19,270 bases of DNA from contig CAZWMK010000036.1 in NCBI GenBank assembly GCA_964635065.1, positions 1 to 19,270 on the forward strand, read 5' to 3'. The notes below the pieces were generated by a model. The model saw only the letters and a program-made list of their open reading frames with translations, ran no database searches and was not told where the DNA came from. Shown one piece after another: positions 7,097-14,771 of the stretch. Source of the DNA: CAZWMK01 sp964635065 (GTDB lineage Bacteria > Pseudomonadota > Alphaproteobacteria > Sphingomonadales > Sphingomonadaceae). Each line of letters opens with the position of its first letter. Within the stretch, counting starts at the first letter, position 1. A program made the position numbers and the translations under genes.

Positions 7097-7684
7097 TCAG
7101 TGCGCCCGCGCCCTGCTACCTTCATCGGTGGCGCCGCTGGCGCGGGCAGAGGGAATGGTGCAGGCGGTATTGCGCGCGTCCAGCACGGCAAACATGCGGC
7201 CAATGCCGATAAACTGCGCAACATCCATGCACAACTCGACCAGTTCCTCTTCGGTGAAGTAACGGTGCAGACGGATGAAATCCTCATCGCCAACCGAGAA
7301 ATGATCGGACGCCATTTTCTGGCCATAGCTGATGGCCGCCTTTTCGCGCTCCGTGAACAGAGGCGATGTTTCAGCCATGGGCAGGGCTGCGATCAGTTCT
7401 TCGGTCAGCCCTTCGTCGAATGAATCCTGATAGCGCCCGGCGAGGCAGTTTTTGCATTCATTGACCTGCGCAATGCCGAGCCGCACAAGTTCGATCAGCT
7501 TGCGGCTGAGCAGGCCTTCGGTCTGAAGCTGCCAGTAGAATTTGGCAAAGCCGCGCAAGATGTCCGGACGGTGGGCGACGATGCGCATGGCCGTCGAATC
7601 CCCCGTCTGGGCTTCGATCGCAGCGCACATCTCGCGGATATCGGGTTCCATCTCGTGCGTGTCGAGCAAGCGGATGCGTGCCAT
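7097..7684 (-). CDS. Carboxymuconolactone decarboxylase/AhpD-like protein
   Basis: A 195-residue all-helical protein with the AhpD core. Glu65 (in LIELVRL) is followed by Cys77 and Cys80 in NECKNCLAGRY, preserving the spacing of the glutamate and CxxC of AhpD peroxidases. The proton-relay histidine expected four residues after the second cysteine is Arg84 here, so classical AhpD peroxidase chemistry is uncertain. Related proteins include gamma-carboxymuconolactone decarboxylase and many uncharacterised members in aromatic or terpenoid catabolic clusters. GGGGAGGA precedes the ATG. It converges on the receptor operon and shares the terminator at 7046-7078. The C-terminal 15-20 residues are polar and look disordered. 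Confidence 0.88.
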   Translation of the reverse strand: MARIRLLDTHEMEPDIREMCAAIEAQTGDSTAMRIVAHRPDILRGFAKFYWQLQTEGLLSRKLIELVRLGIAQVNECKNCLAGRYQDSFDEGLTEELIAALPMAETSPLFTEREKAAISYGQKMASDHFSVGDEDFIRLHRYFTEEELVELCMDVAQFIGIGRMFAVLDARNTACTIPSARASGATDEGSRARAH

Positions 7685-7955
7685 GTCTATTTCCTCCCCA
7701 TCATTTGCATGTGGAATTTTACGCTTTTGGCATGCCGGGACGCATGACTCGGCAATGCTGTGCGTGGGGAGAATGAACTGCTGAACGCATGCTGTCCAGA
7801 TGTGGCGCGCTGCGGTCTGCTGTCGGGCCAGAAAACCCGGATTAATCGCGATGGAAGGCTGTATTGCGCTGCCCGCAGCTCTGTAGCGAGCCAGCTATAC
7901 GGCTGTCATTCCCCCTCGCCTGTCGTCAGGGACGTTGCGAGGGGGATGAGCCGGA
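7685..7955. other. Intergenic region, promoter side of the AhpD-like gene
   Basis: 271 bp without a convincing gene. It must hold the promoter of the minus-strand AhpD-like gene, but no clear -35/-10 pair was found. The only structure seen is the hairpin at 7910-7946. Confidence 0.5.
7910..7946 (-). terminator. Hairpin downstream of the DUF465-like gene
   Basis: TCCCCCTCGC (7910-7919) and GCGAGGGGGA (7937-7946) form a perfect 10-bp GC-rich stem with a 17-nt loop, 9 bp past the minus-strand stop. It can be lengthened with one bulged T. No U run follows, so it is either a weak terminator or a 3'-end stabiliser. Confidence 0.55.
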
Positions 7956-8198
7956 TCAGACCTTTTCGGCCAAGGCCAGCGAAATCTGGTCTTTCAGCGA
8001 AAGACGCTGCCGGCGCAGGGCCGTTTCATGTTCTTGTGAAGCGGGTGCGATATGGGTTTCGATGCGGTGAATTTCATCGTTGACGGCATCATAGTCCAAC
8101 AGCAGTTTGGCGAACCGGGCATCCGACACTTTCAGGGCGTGGATCTGATCCATCTGATCAGGAAATTCTTCACCCAGCGTGTGCGGCGTATTCGACAT
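7956..8198 (-). CDS. Small DUF465/YdcH-like protein
   Basis: An 80-residue, helix-rich protein. The pattern FAKLLLDYDAVNDEIHRIE in the middle and RRQRLSLKDQI near the C-terminus is the usual signature of the YdcH/DUF465 family: two amphipathic helices that pair as a coiled hairpin. The biochemical role of the family is not established. ATG at 8198 has GGAGAG 4 bp upstream; the frame extends to a TTG at 8210, but that start would consume the ribosome site. It stands alone and has no evident link to the catabolic genes. Confidence 0.85.
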   Translation of the reverse strand: MSNTPHTLGEEFPDQMDQIHALKVSDARFAKLLLDYDAVNDEIHRIETHIAPASQEHETALRRQRLSLKDQISLALAEKV

Positions 8199-8380
8199 TG
8201 AACTCTCCAATCGCAGATAAGGCGTCAGTCATGATCCGACGCCGGTAAACGAAACAGTTCCGCCATCTCAGTGTCATGAAAGAAATGGCAGGACATGATG
8301 CATACTGCCTCCGCTCGGGCCTGTCGACATTGCGATAGGTCAATATGAGCGGGGCGCGGTCCGCTTGATGGTTCTTGTGT

Positions 8381-9205
8381 TCATGCCTGTTGTTCCGGTG
8401 CGACGGTGCGCCGGTACAGATGCCAGGTCGTGTGTCCAAGAATGGGCAGGGTGACGAGCAGACCGAGGAAAACCGACGCCAGAGACAAGCCGAGCATCAC
8501 ACCGATGATCGCGCACCACACCAGCATGGGTTTTGGATTGGCGAGCACCGACTGGACGGACGTGATCATGGCGGTGACGAAATCGACCTCGCGGTCGAAG
8601 ACCATGGGCAGCGACACGACCATGATAGAAAAGACAAACATGGCCAGCACCGCGCCGATGCCATTGCCGAGGACGAAGAACAGCGCGCCTTGCGGCGTGG
8701 TCAGGATCGCATCGAGCAAGCCTTCGATCTTGACCGGATTCATGCCGAAAAACACGACATAAAGCGCCGCCGCAATGTCGAGCCAGATGATGTAGGAAAA
8801 GGTCGTGACAACCGCCATCATGCCGACGGCGCTGCCGCCTCGCCCGAAAATGCAGCCAAAGATGGCGCTCCACGACAGCGCCTCGCCCTGTTCGAGGCGG
8901 CGCGAGATTTCATACAGGCCGGCGGCGGCAAAAGGGGCGACCAGGGCAAAGCCGGCCATCAGCGGGTAAACATAGGAACCGAAATCAAGGCCGATCATCA
9001 TGTAGAGCAGCAGCCAGCCGAAACCGGCATAGACGAGGCCGAAAAACAGGCCATGGAGCGGCGCGCGCTGGAAATCACGCAGGCCATCGCCAAGGCTGGC
9101 GATGATATCGGCAACGCTGATCGTTCGCACGGGATGAATGCGCCGCACATTCCGGTCATTGGCGGGCGGAATCGGCGCGGCTGTGGCGTTGCTTTCGGTG
9201 CTCAT
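8381..9205 (-). CDS. DUF2189-like integral membrane protein
   Basis: A 274-residue hydrophobic protein with about six membrane segments. A soluble, proline-containing N-terminus ends with the family-type stretch LGDGLRDFQRAPLHGLFFG at about 38-56, leading into the first membrane helix. Further segments include FALVAPFAAAGLY, then the block around FSYIIWLDIAAALYVV, and finally GVMLGLSLASVFLGLL. The function of the family is unknown. ATG at 9205 has GGGGAG 9 bp upstream; the upstream ATG at 9241 has no ribosome site. It is divergent from the Aco-like operon and may share regulatory DNA with it. Confidence 0.85.
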   Translation of the reverse strand: MSTESNATAAPIPPANDRNVRRIHPVRTISVADIIASLGDGLRDFQRAPLHGLFFGLVYAGFGWLLLYMMIGLDFGSYVYPLMAGFALVAPFAAAGLYEISRRLEQGEALSWSAIFGCIFGRGGSAVGMMAVVTTFSYIIWLDIAAALYVVFFGMNPVKIEGLLDAILTTPQGALFFVLGNGIGAVLAMFVFSIMVVSLPMVFDREVDFVTAMITSVQSVLANPKPMLVWCAIIGVMLGLSLASVFLGLLVTLPILGHTTWHLYRRTVAPEQQA

Positions 9206-9305
9206 CGGTTCGAACTCCCCGGATATGATGACGCGCAGCATTTTTTTCTTTTGTTGAAGGTCAAATCATGCCTTGAACCTGTTGTTCGTGCAACTGCGGG
9301 GGCAG

Positions 9306-9350
9306 GATTGTTACTTGACAAAACATCTGTCATGAAATCTAGTAACAATC
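9306..9350 (+). promoter_or_regulatory. Promoter framed by an inverted repeat, before the Aco-like operon
   Basis: TTGACA (9315-9320), a 17-bp spacer and TCTAGT (9338-9343, four of six bases) form a plausible promoter. The arms GATTGTTACT (9306-9315) and AGTAACAATC (9341-9350) are a perfect 10-bp inverted repeat enclosing it. A second, nested dyad, TGACA-N7-TGTCA (9316-9332), covers the -35 element. The transcript would start near 9350, about 54 bp before the first gene. The regulator is unknown. Confidence 0.6.
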
Positions 9351-9403
9351 GTTATTATGTCGGATTGTCCATCAGGCGCCGACGCGGGGGAGGATCTGTA
9401 CGC

Positions 9404-10513
9404 ATGGCCGAAATCAAGCCGATACCGATGCCCAAATGGGGGCTGGCGATGCAGGAAGGCACGATTGTCGACTGGCACAAGAAAGAAGGCGATGCCGTCG
9501 TCGAGGGCGAGGATCTGGTTGATATCGAAACGTCGAAAATCACCAATGTCGCACTTGTCCCCGATGGCGGGATTTTGCGCCGCATCGTCGCGCAGCCGGG
9601 TGACAAGCTGCCCGTCGGTGCGCTGATCGGTGTTGTGGCCGACGCCGGTGCAACGGATGCCGACATCGATGCCTTTGTGGCCGACTATCAGGCGCGCTTC
9701 GTGCCGGAAGGCGAGGGCGACGGCGCGGGCAGCGGTCTTGCGAGCGAGATGATCGATGCGGACGGGCAAAGCCTTCGCATTGGCCGTGCCGGAGGACAGA
9801 ATGGCACGCCGGTGCTGTTCATCCACGGTTTCGCCGCCGATCAGGGCAATTGGCTGTTCAACCTTGATGCTTTCGGGCCAGAGCAGCCGGTCATTGCCAT
9901 CGACCTGCCCGGACACGGCGGTTCGGTGAAGGCGGTTGGCGATGGTGCGCTGGAGACGATGGCAGCCAGTGTCGCCGCCGCGCTTGATGTGCTGGGCGTG
10001 ACGTCGGTGCATCTTGTCGGCCACAGCTATGGCGCAGCCGTTGCCCTGCGGCTTGCCGCCGATGCCCCCGCCCGCGCGGCGTCCGTCACGCTTGTTGCGC
10101 CTGCCGGGCTTCCGGGCACCAGCCTGTCGCGCGAATTTCTCGATGGTGTCGTTGAGGCCCGCCGCGCGCGTGATTTGAAGCCGTGGCTGGAAATGCTGGT
10201 CAGCGATCCCGCACGGATTACCCGCGACATGATCGACGACATGATCAAGATCAAGCGCATGGATGGCGTGGATGAAGCCTGGGCGCTTCTACGCGACCGT
10301 ATGGTGGATGGCACTGATTTTGCGAGACTGATGGCCGATGCCGCTGGTCTCAAGGTGCGTATCATTGCCAGCAGCAATGATCGTATCGTCGGCCAGCCCG
10401 ATCCGGCACAACTGCCTGCGGGCTTCGAACTGCACGTCGTGGCCGAAGGCGGTCACATGCCGCATGTCGAAAAGTCGGCCGAGGTCAACGCGCTCCTGGC
10501 TGCCGCACTCTGA
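9404..10513 (+). CDS. acoC: Acetoin-dehydrogenase-type E2: lipoyl domain fused to alpha/beta hydrolase
   Basis: A 369-residue two-domain protein. Residues 1-80 are a lipoyl domain, with the lipoyl lysine Lys45 in DIETSKITN. Residues from about 115 are an alpha/beta hydrolase: oxyanion region FIHGFAAD, nucleophile elbow GHSYGA (Ser208), and likely Asp326 and His351 in GGHMPH. There is no E1/E3-binding domain and no HxxxDG acyltransferase domain, the same unusual layout and length as AcoC of acetoin dehydrogenases in Ralstonia and Pseudomonas. GGGGGAGGA precedes ATG 9404. The frame stays open far upstream, but that part is antisense to the DUF2189 gene. E1 alpha and E1 beta follow at once. Order E2-E1alpha-E1beta differs from the common acoABC order. 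The true substrate may not be acetoin. Confidence 0.9.
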   Translation: MAEIKPIPMPKWGLAMQEGTIVDWHKKEGDAVVEGEDLVDIETSKITNVALVPDGGILRRIVAQPGDKLPVGALIGVVADAGATDADIDAFVADYQARFVPEGEGDGAGSGLASEMIDADGQSLRIGRAGGQNGTPVLFIHGFAADQGNWLFNLDAFGPEQPVIAIDLPGHGGSVKAVGDGALETMAASVAAALDVLGVTSVHLVGHSYGAAVALRLAADAPARAASVTLVAPAGLPGTSLSREFLDGVVEARRARDLKPWLEMLVSDPARITRDMIDDMIKIKRMDGVDEAWALLRDRMVDGTDFARLMADAAGLKVRIIASSNDRIVGQPDPAQLPAGFELHVVAEGGHMPHVEKSAEVNALLAAAL

Positions 10514-10526
10514 AGGATTGTTACAG

Positions 10527-11531
10527 ATGACTGGAACGACCACTGATGCCCCCGGTGTCTGGGCCATGCAGATGAGCCGTGACGAACTGATCGCCGCCTT
10601 CCGCCGGATGACGGCCATCCGTGCTTTTGACGAGCGGGTGGAAAAGGATTTTGCCGCCGGAAAAATCCCCGGTTTCGGCCATGTCTATCTTGGTGCAGAG
10701 GCGGTGGCTTCGGGCGTCTGTCACGATCTGGCCGACGACGATTACATCGCTTCCACCCATCGCGGCCACGGCCACTGTCTTGCCAAGGGCTGCGACATCA
10801 AGGGCATGATGCTGGAAATTTTCGGCAAGGCTGGTGGCATTTGCGGTGGCAAGGGCGGCTCCATGCATATCGCCGACTTTGACAAGGGCATGCTGGGCGC
10901 AAACGCGATCGTAGGCGGTTCCCCGCCCATCACGGTGGGCGCGGCCCTGACGCAAAAGATCAAGAAGACCGGAAAGGTCGCTGTTGCCTTTGCTGGCGAT
11001 GGAGCTTCCAACCAGGGCACGACGTTCGAGGCGCTGAATATGGCGGTCGTGTTGAAGGTGCCTGCGATCTTCGCTTTTGAAAACAACGGTTATGGCGAAC
11101 ATACGGCGATCAGCTACGCCATGGGTGCGGAATCGATCGCAGCGCGCGCCGCAGCCTTCGGCATGCCCGCCGAGCAGGTGGACGGCGTCGATTTCTTTGC
11201 CGTGCGCGAAGCGATGGGCAGGGCGCTGGAACGGGCGCGCAATGGCGAAGGGCCAACGGCGCTTGAATTCATGATCCCGCGCTATCTTGGCCATTATATC
11301 GGCGATCCGCAGGTTTATCGTTCGGCCGAGGAACTGGCTGCGGCGCGTGCGCGCGATCCTATCGCACGGTTCCGCGAGAAGGTGACAGCGGCCGGGTTGC
11401 TCGATGACGCCACCCTCGATGCCGTGCGCGACGAAATTTATGCCGAGGTGCATGACGCAGCGGAAGAAGCGCAGACGGCGCCGCTTCCCGACATCAGCGC
11501 GCTCGAAAAAGACGTTTACATCCGTTATTGA
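10527..11531 (+). CDS. acoA: Thiamine-diphosphate-dependent dehydrogenase E1 alpha (AcoA-like)
   Basis: A 334-residue E1 alpha subunit. It has the substrate-channel and phosphorylation-loop type region STHRGHGHCLAKG at about 76-88. The thiamine motif is GDGASNQG from 157 to ENN at 185-187, followed by GYGEHT. Length and sequence match AcoA/PdhA-type alpha subunits, which pair with a separate beta subunit to decarboxylate or cleave a 2-oxo or acetoin-type substrate and pass the acyl group to lipoyl-E2. The gap after the E2 gene is 13 bp and the gap to E1 beta is 10 bp, so this is one operon. AcoA rather than pyruvate dehydrogenase is favoured by the E2 partner's layout. Confidence 0.92.
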   Translation: MTGTTTDAPGVWAMQMSRDELIAAFRRMTAIRAFDERVEKDFAAGKIPGFGHVYLGAEAVASGVCHDLADDDYIASTHRGHGHCLAKGCDIKGMMLEIFGKAGGICGGKGGSMHIADFDKGMLGANAIVGGSPPITVGAALTQKIKKTGKVAVAFAGDGASNQGTTFEALNMAVVLKVPAIFAFENNGYGEHTAISYAMGAESIAARAAAFGMPAEQVDGVDFFAVREAMGRALERARNGEGPTALEFMIPRYLGHYIGDPQVYRSAEELAAARARDPIARFREKVTAAGLLDDATLDAVRDEIYAEVHDAAEEAQTAPLPDISALEKDVYIRY

Positions 11532-11541
11532 GGACGAAGAC

Positions 11542-12552
11542 ATGCCGAGGAAATCCTATCGCCAGGCGATCAACGAGGCGCTTCGTCAGGAAATGCGCCG
11601 CGATCCCAATGTCTATCTGATCGGCGAAGACATTGCCGGCGGCCACGGCGGCTCGAACGGGCCGGGCGGGGTTGGCGGCATTTTCGGCCTTACCGCAGGC
11701 CTGTATCAGGAATTCGGACCTGACCGCGTCATCGACACACCGATCAGTGAAAGCGCGATCATCGGTGCGGCTTCGGGTAGCGCTATCACGGGCCTGCGTC
11801 CGGTGGCCGAGCTGATGTTCGTCGATTTCGTCGGCGTCTGCATGGACCAGATCTTCAACCAGGCAGCGAAATTCCGCTACATGTTCGGCGGCAAGGCGCG
11901 CACGCCGATGGTCATTCGCGCCCCGATCGGTGCCGGCCTGCGTGGTGGTGCACAACACAGCGCGACGCTCCACCCGCTGTTCACCATGTTTCCGGGGCTG
12001 AAGGTGGTGATGCCGTCGAACCCCTATGACGCCAAGGGCATGCTGATCGAAGCGATCCGCGACGACGATCCCGTGATCTACCTTGAGCACAAAACGCTCT
12101 ACGACATGGAAGGCGACGTGCCGGACGAAGCCTATCGCGTGCCCTTCGGCGAGGCCGATATCGTGCGTGAAGGCGAAGACCTGACGATTGTCGCGTTCTC
12201 GGCGATGGTGCCACGCGCGCTGGCTGTCGCCAATGCACTGGCGAAGGAAGGCATCGATATCGAGGTCATCGATCCGCGCTCGACCTCGCCGCTCGATGAG
12301 GACAGCATCCTTGAAAGCGTCGAACGCACGGGCCGTCTTGTCGTGATCGATGAAAGCCCGCCGCGCTGTTCGATGGCGGCGGATATTGCCGCCATGGTGG
12401 CGCGCAAGGGCTTCAAGTTCCTGAAAGCGCCGATCGAACAAGTGACGGCACCGCATACGCCAGTGCCGTTCGCGCCCTCGCTTGAAGACGAATATATGCC
12501 GAACGCGCGCCGGATCGAGGCCGCAGTCCGTACCGTGCTGCAGTATCGCTGA
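11542..12552 (+). CDS. acoB: Thiamine-diphosphate-dependent dehydrogenase E1 beta (AcoB-like)
   Basis: A 336-residue transketolase-like beta subunit. The N-terminal pyrimidine-binding domain has YLIGEDIAGGHGG, DTPISESAIIGAASG (active Glu in ISE) and RPVAELMFVDF. The middle has RAPIGAGLRGGAQHS with HPLF, the usual active-site loop. The C-terminal domain contains EVIDPRSTSPLDE and VVIDESPP. It forms an alpha2beta2 tetramer with the preceding subunit. GAGGA lies before ATG 11542. The E3 component is missing from the window, so the complex must use a dihydrolipoamide dehydrogenase encoded elsewhere. Confidence 0.93.
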   Translation: MPRKSYRQAINEALRQEMRRDPNVYLIGEDIAGGHGGSNGPGGVGGIFGLTAGLYQEFGPDRVIDTPISESAIIGAASGSAITGLRPVAELMFVDFVGVCMDQIFNQAAKFRYMFGGKARTPMVIRAPIGAGLRGGAQHSATLHPLFTMFPGLKVVMPSNPYDAKGMLIEAIRDDDPVIYLEHKTLYDMEGDVPDEAYRVPFGEADIVREGEDLTIVAFSAMVPRALAVANALAKEGIDIEVIDPRSTSPLDEDSILESVERTGRLVVIDESPPRCSMAADIAAMVARKGFKFLKAPIEQVTAPHTPVPFAPSLEDEYMPNARRIEAAVRTVLQYR

Positions 12553-12585
12553 AAAGAGCAGCCAAGATCATCGGGGAGGATCGGG

Positions 12586-13353
12586 ATGGACCTGAAGCTG
12601 AAGGGCAAACGCGCCATCATTTCGGGCGGCAGCAAGGGCATTGGCCGCACCTGCGCCAAGCGTCTTCTGGAGGAAGGCGCGCGCGTCGCCTTCTTTGCCC
12701 GCGGGCAGGACGCGATTGACGCGACGGTGGGTGAACTGTCGCATCTTGGCGATATTCGCGGCTGGTCGGTCGATGCGTTCGACTATGATGCCGTGGCAAA
12801 ATGGGTGGACGAGGCTGGCCAGTGGCTGGGCGGCATCGACATCGTCATCAACAATGCCACCGCCTCGGGCCAACTCGAATGGGGGCGTCAGGCGTGGCTC
12901 AACAATTTCGACGTCGACCTGATGAGCTGCGTGGCGATGAACGATGCCGTGCTGCCGTGGTTCGAACGCGCGGGCGGCGGCGCGATCGTGCAGATCGCCA
13001 CCATCACCGCGATCGAGCATCACGACATGCCGATTTCTCCAAGCTATGGCGCGATGAAAGCGGCGACGATCAATATGACCGCGCAACTGGCGCAACGCTG
13101 GGGCGCGAAGAATATCCGTGCGAACTGCGTCTCGCCGGGGCCGATCCAGTTTCCGGGCGGCGTGTGGGATACCGTCGAGGCCAACTATCCGCGCGAATAT
13201 GAACGCGACCGCACGCAGCATCCGCTTCAACGCATGGGCACCGACGAGGAAGTGGCCGATGTCGTCGCCTTTCTTGCCAGCCCGCGCGCATCCTGGGTGA
13301 ATGGCGCGAATGTTGTGGTCGACGGTGGCTTCACCAAGATGGTCGGTTACTGA
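12586..13353 (+). CDS. Short-chain dehydrogenase/reductase
   Basis: A 255-residue classical SDR. The dinucleotide motif is SGGSKGIG at 13-20, the NNA motif is at 89-91, and the active site is Tyr154-x-x-x-Lys158 in SYGAMKA. The residue 13 before the tyrosine, normally serine, is Thr141 (IATITAI), which still offers a hydroxyl. The C-terminal SPGPIQFPGG and VNGANVVVDGG are typical. GGGGAGGA precedes ATG 12586, 33 bp after the E1 beta stop, so it is probably last in the Aco-like operon. It would oxidise or reduce an alcohol/ketone using NAD(P), perhaps making or using the dicarbonyl substrate of the E1-E2 complex. Confidence 0.92.
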   Translation: MDLKLKGKRAIISGGSKGIGRTCAKRLLEEGARVAFFARGQDAIDATVGELSHLGDIRGWSVDAFDYDAVAKWVDEAGQWLGGIDIVINNATASGQLEWGRQAWLNNFDVDLMSCVAMNDAVLPWFERAGGGAIVQIATITAIEHHDMPISPSYGAMKAATINMTAQLAQRWGAKNIRANCVSPGPIQFPGGVWDTVEANYPREYERDRTQHPLQRMGTDEEVADVVAFLASPRASWVNGANVVVDGGFTKMVGY

Positions 13354-13385
13354 GGAAAAACATCGGGGCGCGGGCGCGGGCCTGT

Positions 13386-14105
13386 TCAGTCGTCCCTGCG
13401 CCCTGGCACTGTATCCAGAAGCGTATTGACCAAGAGGCGTCGCAGCCGGGCATTTTCCTCGGCGAGTGCGGCGGGGCTTTGAACTGTGTCAGTGGCGCTG
13501 TCGGTATGGGCGGTGCTGTCGGCCGGAACGATCTGCCCCAGTTCAGCCGCGAGCATGCGGCGCTGCTGGTTCTCGTCCCAGACGCCGAGAACGCCGTGCA
13601 CGGCGATACCCGATATCGCCATTTGCAGGCGTTGGGCGATGACATCCTGCGCGTCCGCTGGCGTGCCATGCGGAAACATGTCGCGCAGCCGCAGCAGGCC
13701 GAGCATGAGGTCGCGATATTTGCTGCCGAAACGCAGTTGTTCGGCCGCGATGTCGGGATCATGGAGCGCGGCGGTCCAGAAGGTGAGCCAAAGGCGCGCA
13801 TCGATGATCCGGGCGGAGTCGAGCGGAAGGAAGGTTTCAAGGCAGCGCGCGACATCCTCGCCATCTTCAATCGCCATTTTCAGCCGGTCGACCGAACGCT
13901 GCGAGACTTCGCGCAGTGTGAACAGTAACAGTTCCTTCTTGTTCTCGAAATAATGCGAGACGACATGGGTACTGTATCCGGCCTCGACCGCGATGTCGCG
14001 CACGCTGACGCGGTCCAGGCCCTTTTGCGCGATAAGCCGAGTCGTCGCCTCGGCTACGGCGCGGCGACGCTGTTCGTGCAAGCTGTCCTGATGTGTCTTC
14101 GTCAT
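13386..14105 (-). CDS. TetR-family transcriptional regulator
   Basis: A 239-residue TetR regulator. Its N-terminal domain has QRRRAVAEATTRLIAQKG and then the helix-turn-helix at about 34-53, with VRDIAVEAGYSTHVVSHYF and NKKELL. The C-terminal half has WLTFWTAALHD, resembling the BetI-like C-terminal class. Residues after about 200 are low-complexity and end in a charged helix (AALAEENARLRRLL), possibly a short coiled coil. It converges on the Aco-like operon (32 bp between stops) and is divergent from the SnoaL/EthD pair, with a 14-bp palindrome 16 bp before its own start. That position suggests autoregulation and control of the divergent pair; control of the Aco-like operon cannot be excluded. 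Confidence 0.9.
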   Translation of the reverse strand: MTKTHQDSLHEQRRRAVAEATTRLIAQKGLDRVSVRDIAVEAGYSTHVVSHYFENKKELLLFTLREVSQRSVDRLKMAIEDGEDVARCLETFLPLDSARIIDARLWLTFWTAALHDPDIAAEQLRFGSKYRDLMLGLLRLRDMFPHGTPADAQDVIAQRLQMAISGIAVHGVLGVWDENQQRRMLAAELGQIVPADSTAHTDSATDTVQSPAALAEENARLRRLLVNTLLDTVPGRRDD

Positions 14106-14121
14106 GGTCAGCGATTAATCA

Positions 14122-14135
14122 TTTTTCCGGAAAAA
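14122..14135. promoter_or_regulatory. 14-bp perfect palindrome, candidate TetR operator
   Basis: TTTTTCCGGAAAAA is its own reverse complement and lies in the divergent region, 16 bp upstream of the TetR start. Position suits an autoregulatory operator. The A/T runs also make it prone to bending, so this is a candidate only. A smaller repeat, GCAAT-G-ATTGC, lies at 14226-14236 nearer the SnoaL-like gene. Confidence 0.45.
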
Positions 14136-14286
14136 ACCAAAGACATTCCATGTGATGGCCCCGCAGGGAGCAGTATTTTGTGCCATTTGTTTCAGTTGGG
14201 CTACTGGCTTGTTCTGGACGATTGTGCAATGATTGCGACTTCGACGAACTGGCGCAAGACCAGACAAAAGCCGCTTGGGAGGATGC

Positions 14287-14757
14287 ATGAATTTCGAAGG
14301 GCCACTTGAAGACCGCATCGCGATCCGGGAACTGCTCGATACCTATTCCGATGCAGTGACACGCCGCGATGGCGTGCTTTGGGCTTCAGTCTGGCTGGAT
14401 TCGGATGAATGTCGCTGGATGCTGCCGTCCATGGCCGAATGGGCGCAATTCGTCGGCAAGGATGTGATCGTCGCGGAATGGCTTAAAATGATGGATCTTT
14501 ATCATGGTCCAGCCGCGCATCCGAACGCTCTTGCACAAATGACGGTGCCGGGCAGCATCAAGATCAACGGCGATATCGCGCGGGTGCGCTGTTACAGCAC
14601 GGAATTTTTCGTCGCTCCCGATGGCAGGACGCTCCATACCAAGGGGCAATATGATGATGTCTGCGTGAAACGCGATGGCCGCTGGTATTTTCGTGAACGT
14701 ACCTGGTCGATGATGCCGCTGGGCGATTTCGCCACACTTCAGGTACCCAAGAACTGA
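14287..14757 (+). CDS. SnoaL-like (NTF2-fold) protein
   Basis: A 156-residue protein beginning LEDRIAIRELLDTYSDAVTRRD at residue 7 onward (landmarks EDRIAIREL and YSDAV), the usual opening of SnoaL_4-type proteins. It continues through WMLPSMAEW to GQYDDVCVKRDGRWYFRERTW, the typical final strands. Reaction unknown; family members are dehydratases, isomerases, cyclases or ring-hydroxylating dioxygenase small-subunit relatives. GGGAGG lies just before ATG 14287. The EthD-like gene follows after 14 bp, making a two-gene operon divergent from a TetR gene. It differs clearly from the other NTF2-like protein at 2418-2876, so it is not a recent duplicate. Confidence 0.82.
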   Translation: MNFEGPLEDRIAIRELLDTYSDAVTRRDGVLWASVWLDSDECRWMLPSMAEWAQFVGKDVIVAEWLKMMDLYHGPAAHPNALAQMTVPGSIKINGDIARVRCYSTEFFVAPDGRTLHTKGQYDDVCVKRDGRWYFRERTWSMMPLGDFATLQVPKN

Positions 14758-14771
14758 ACAGGGAGGATTTC

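Noticed and set aside
8211..8380. Gap between the DUF465-like and DUF2189-like genes as a possible RNA gene
   Set aside because: Only a weak 5-bp stem could be drawn, with no T run or conserved RNA feature; probably leader and promoter DNA.
8375..9403. Upstream extension of the E2 (acoC-like) frame to a 712-residue protein
   Set aside because: The extra part is antisense to the DUF2189 membrane-protein gene, has low-complexity polar content, and ATG 9404 has a strong ribosome site directly at the lipoyl domain.
10521..12456. Two minus-strand open frames of 340 and 320 codons opposite E1 alpha and E1 beta
   Set aside because: His/Arg-rich shadow translations with no family features; the plus-strand genes have full thiamine-enzyme motifs.
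2418..14757. The two NTF2/SnoaL-like genes as a recent duplication
   Set aside because: Beyond the general family pattern they share little sequence; they are separate members of the family.
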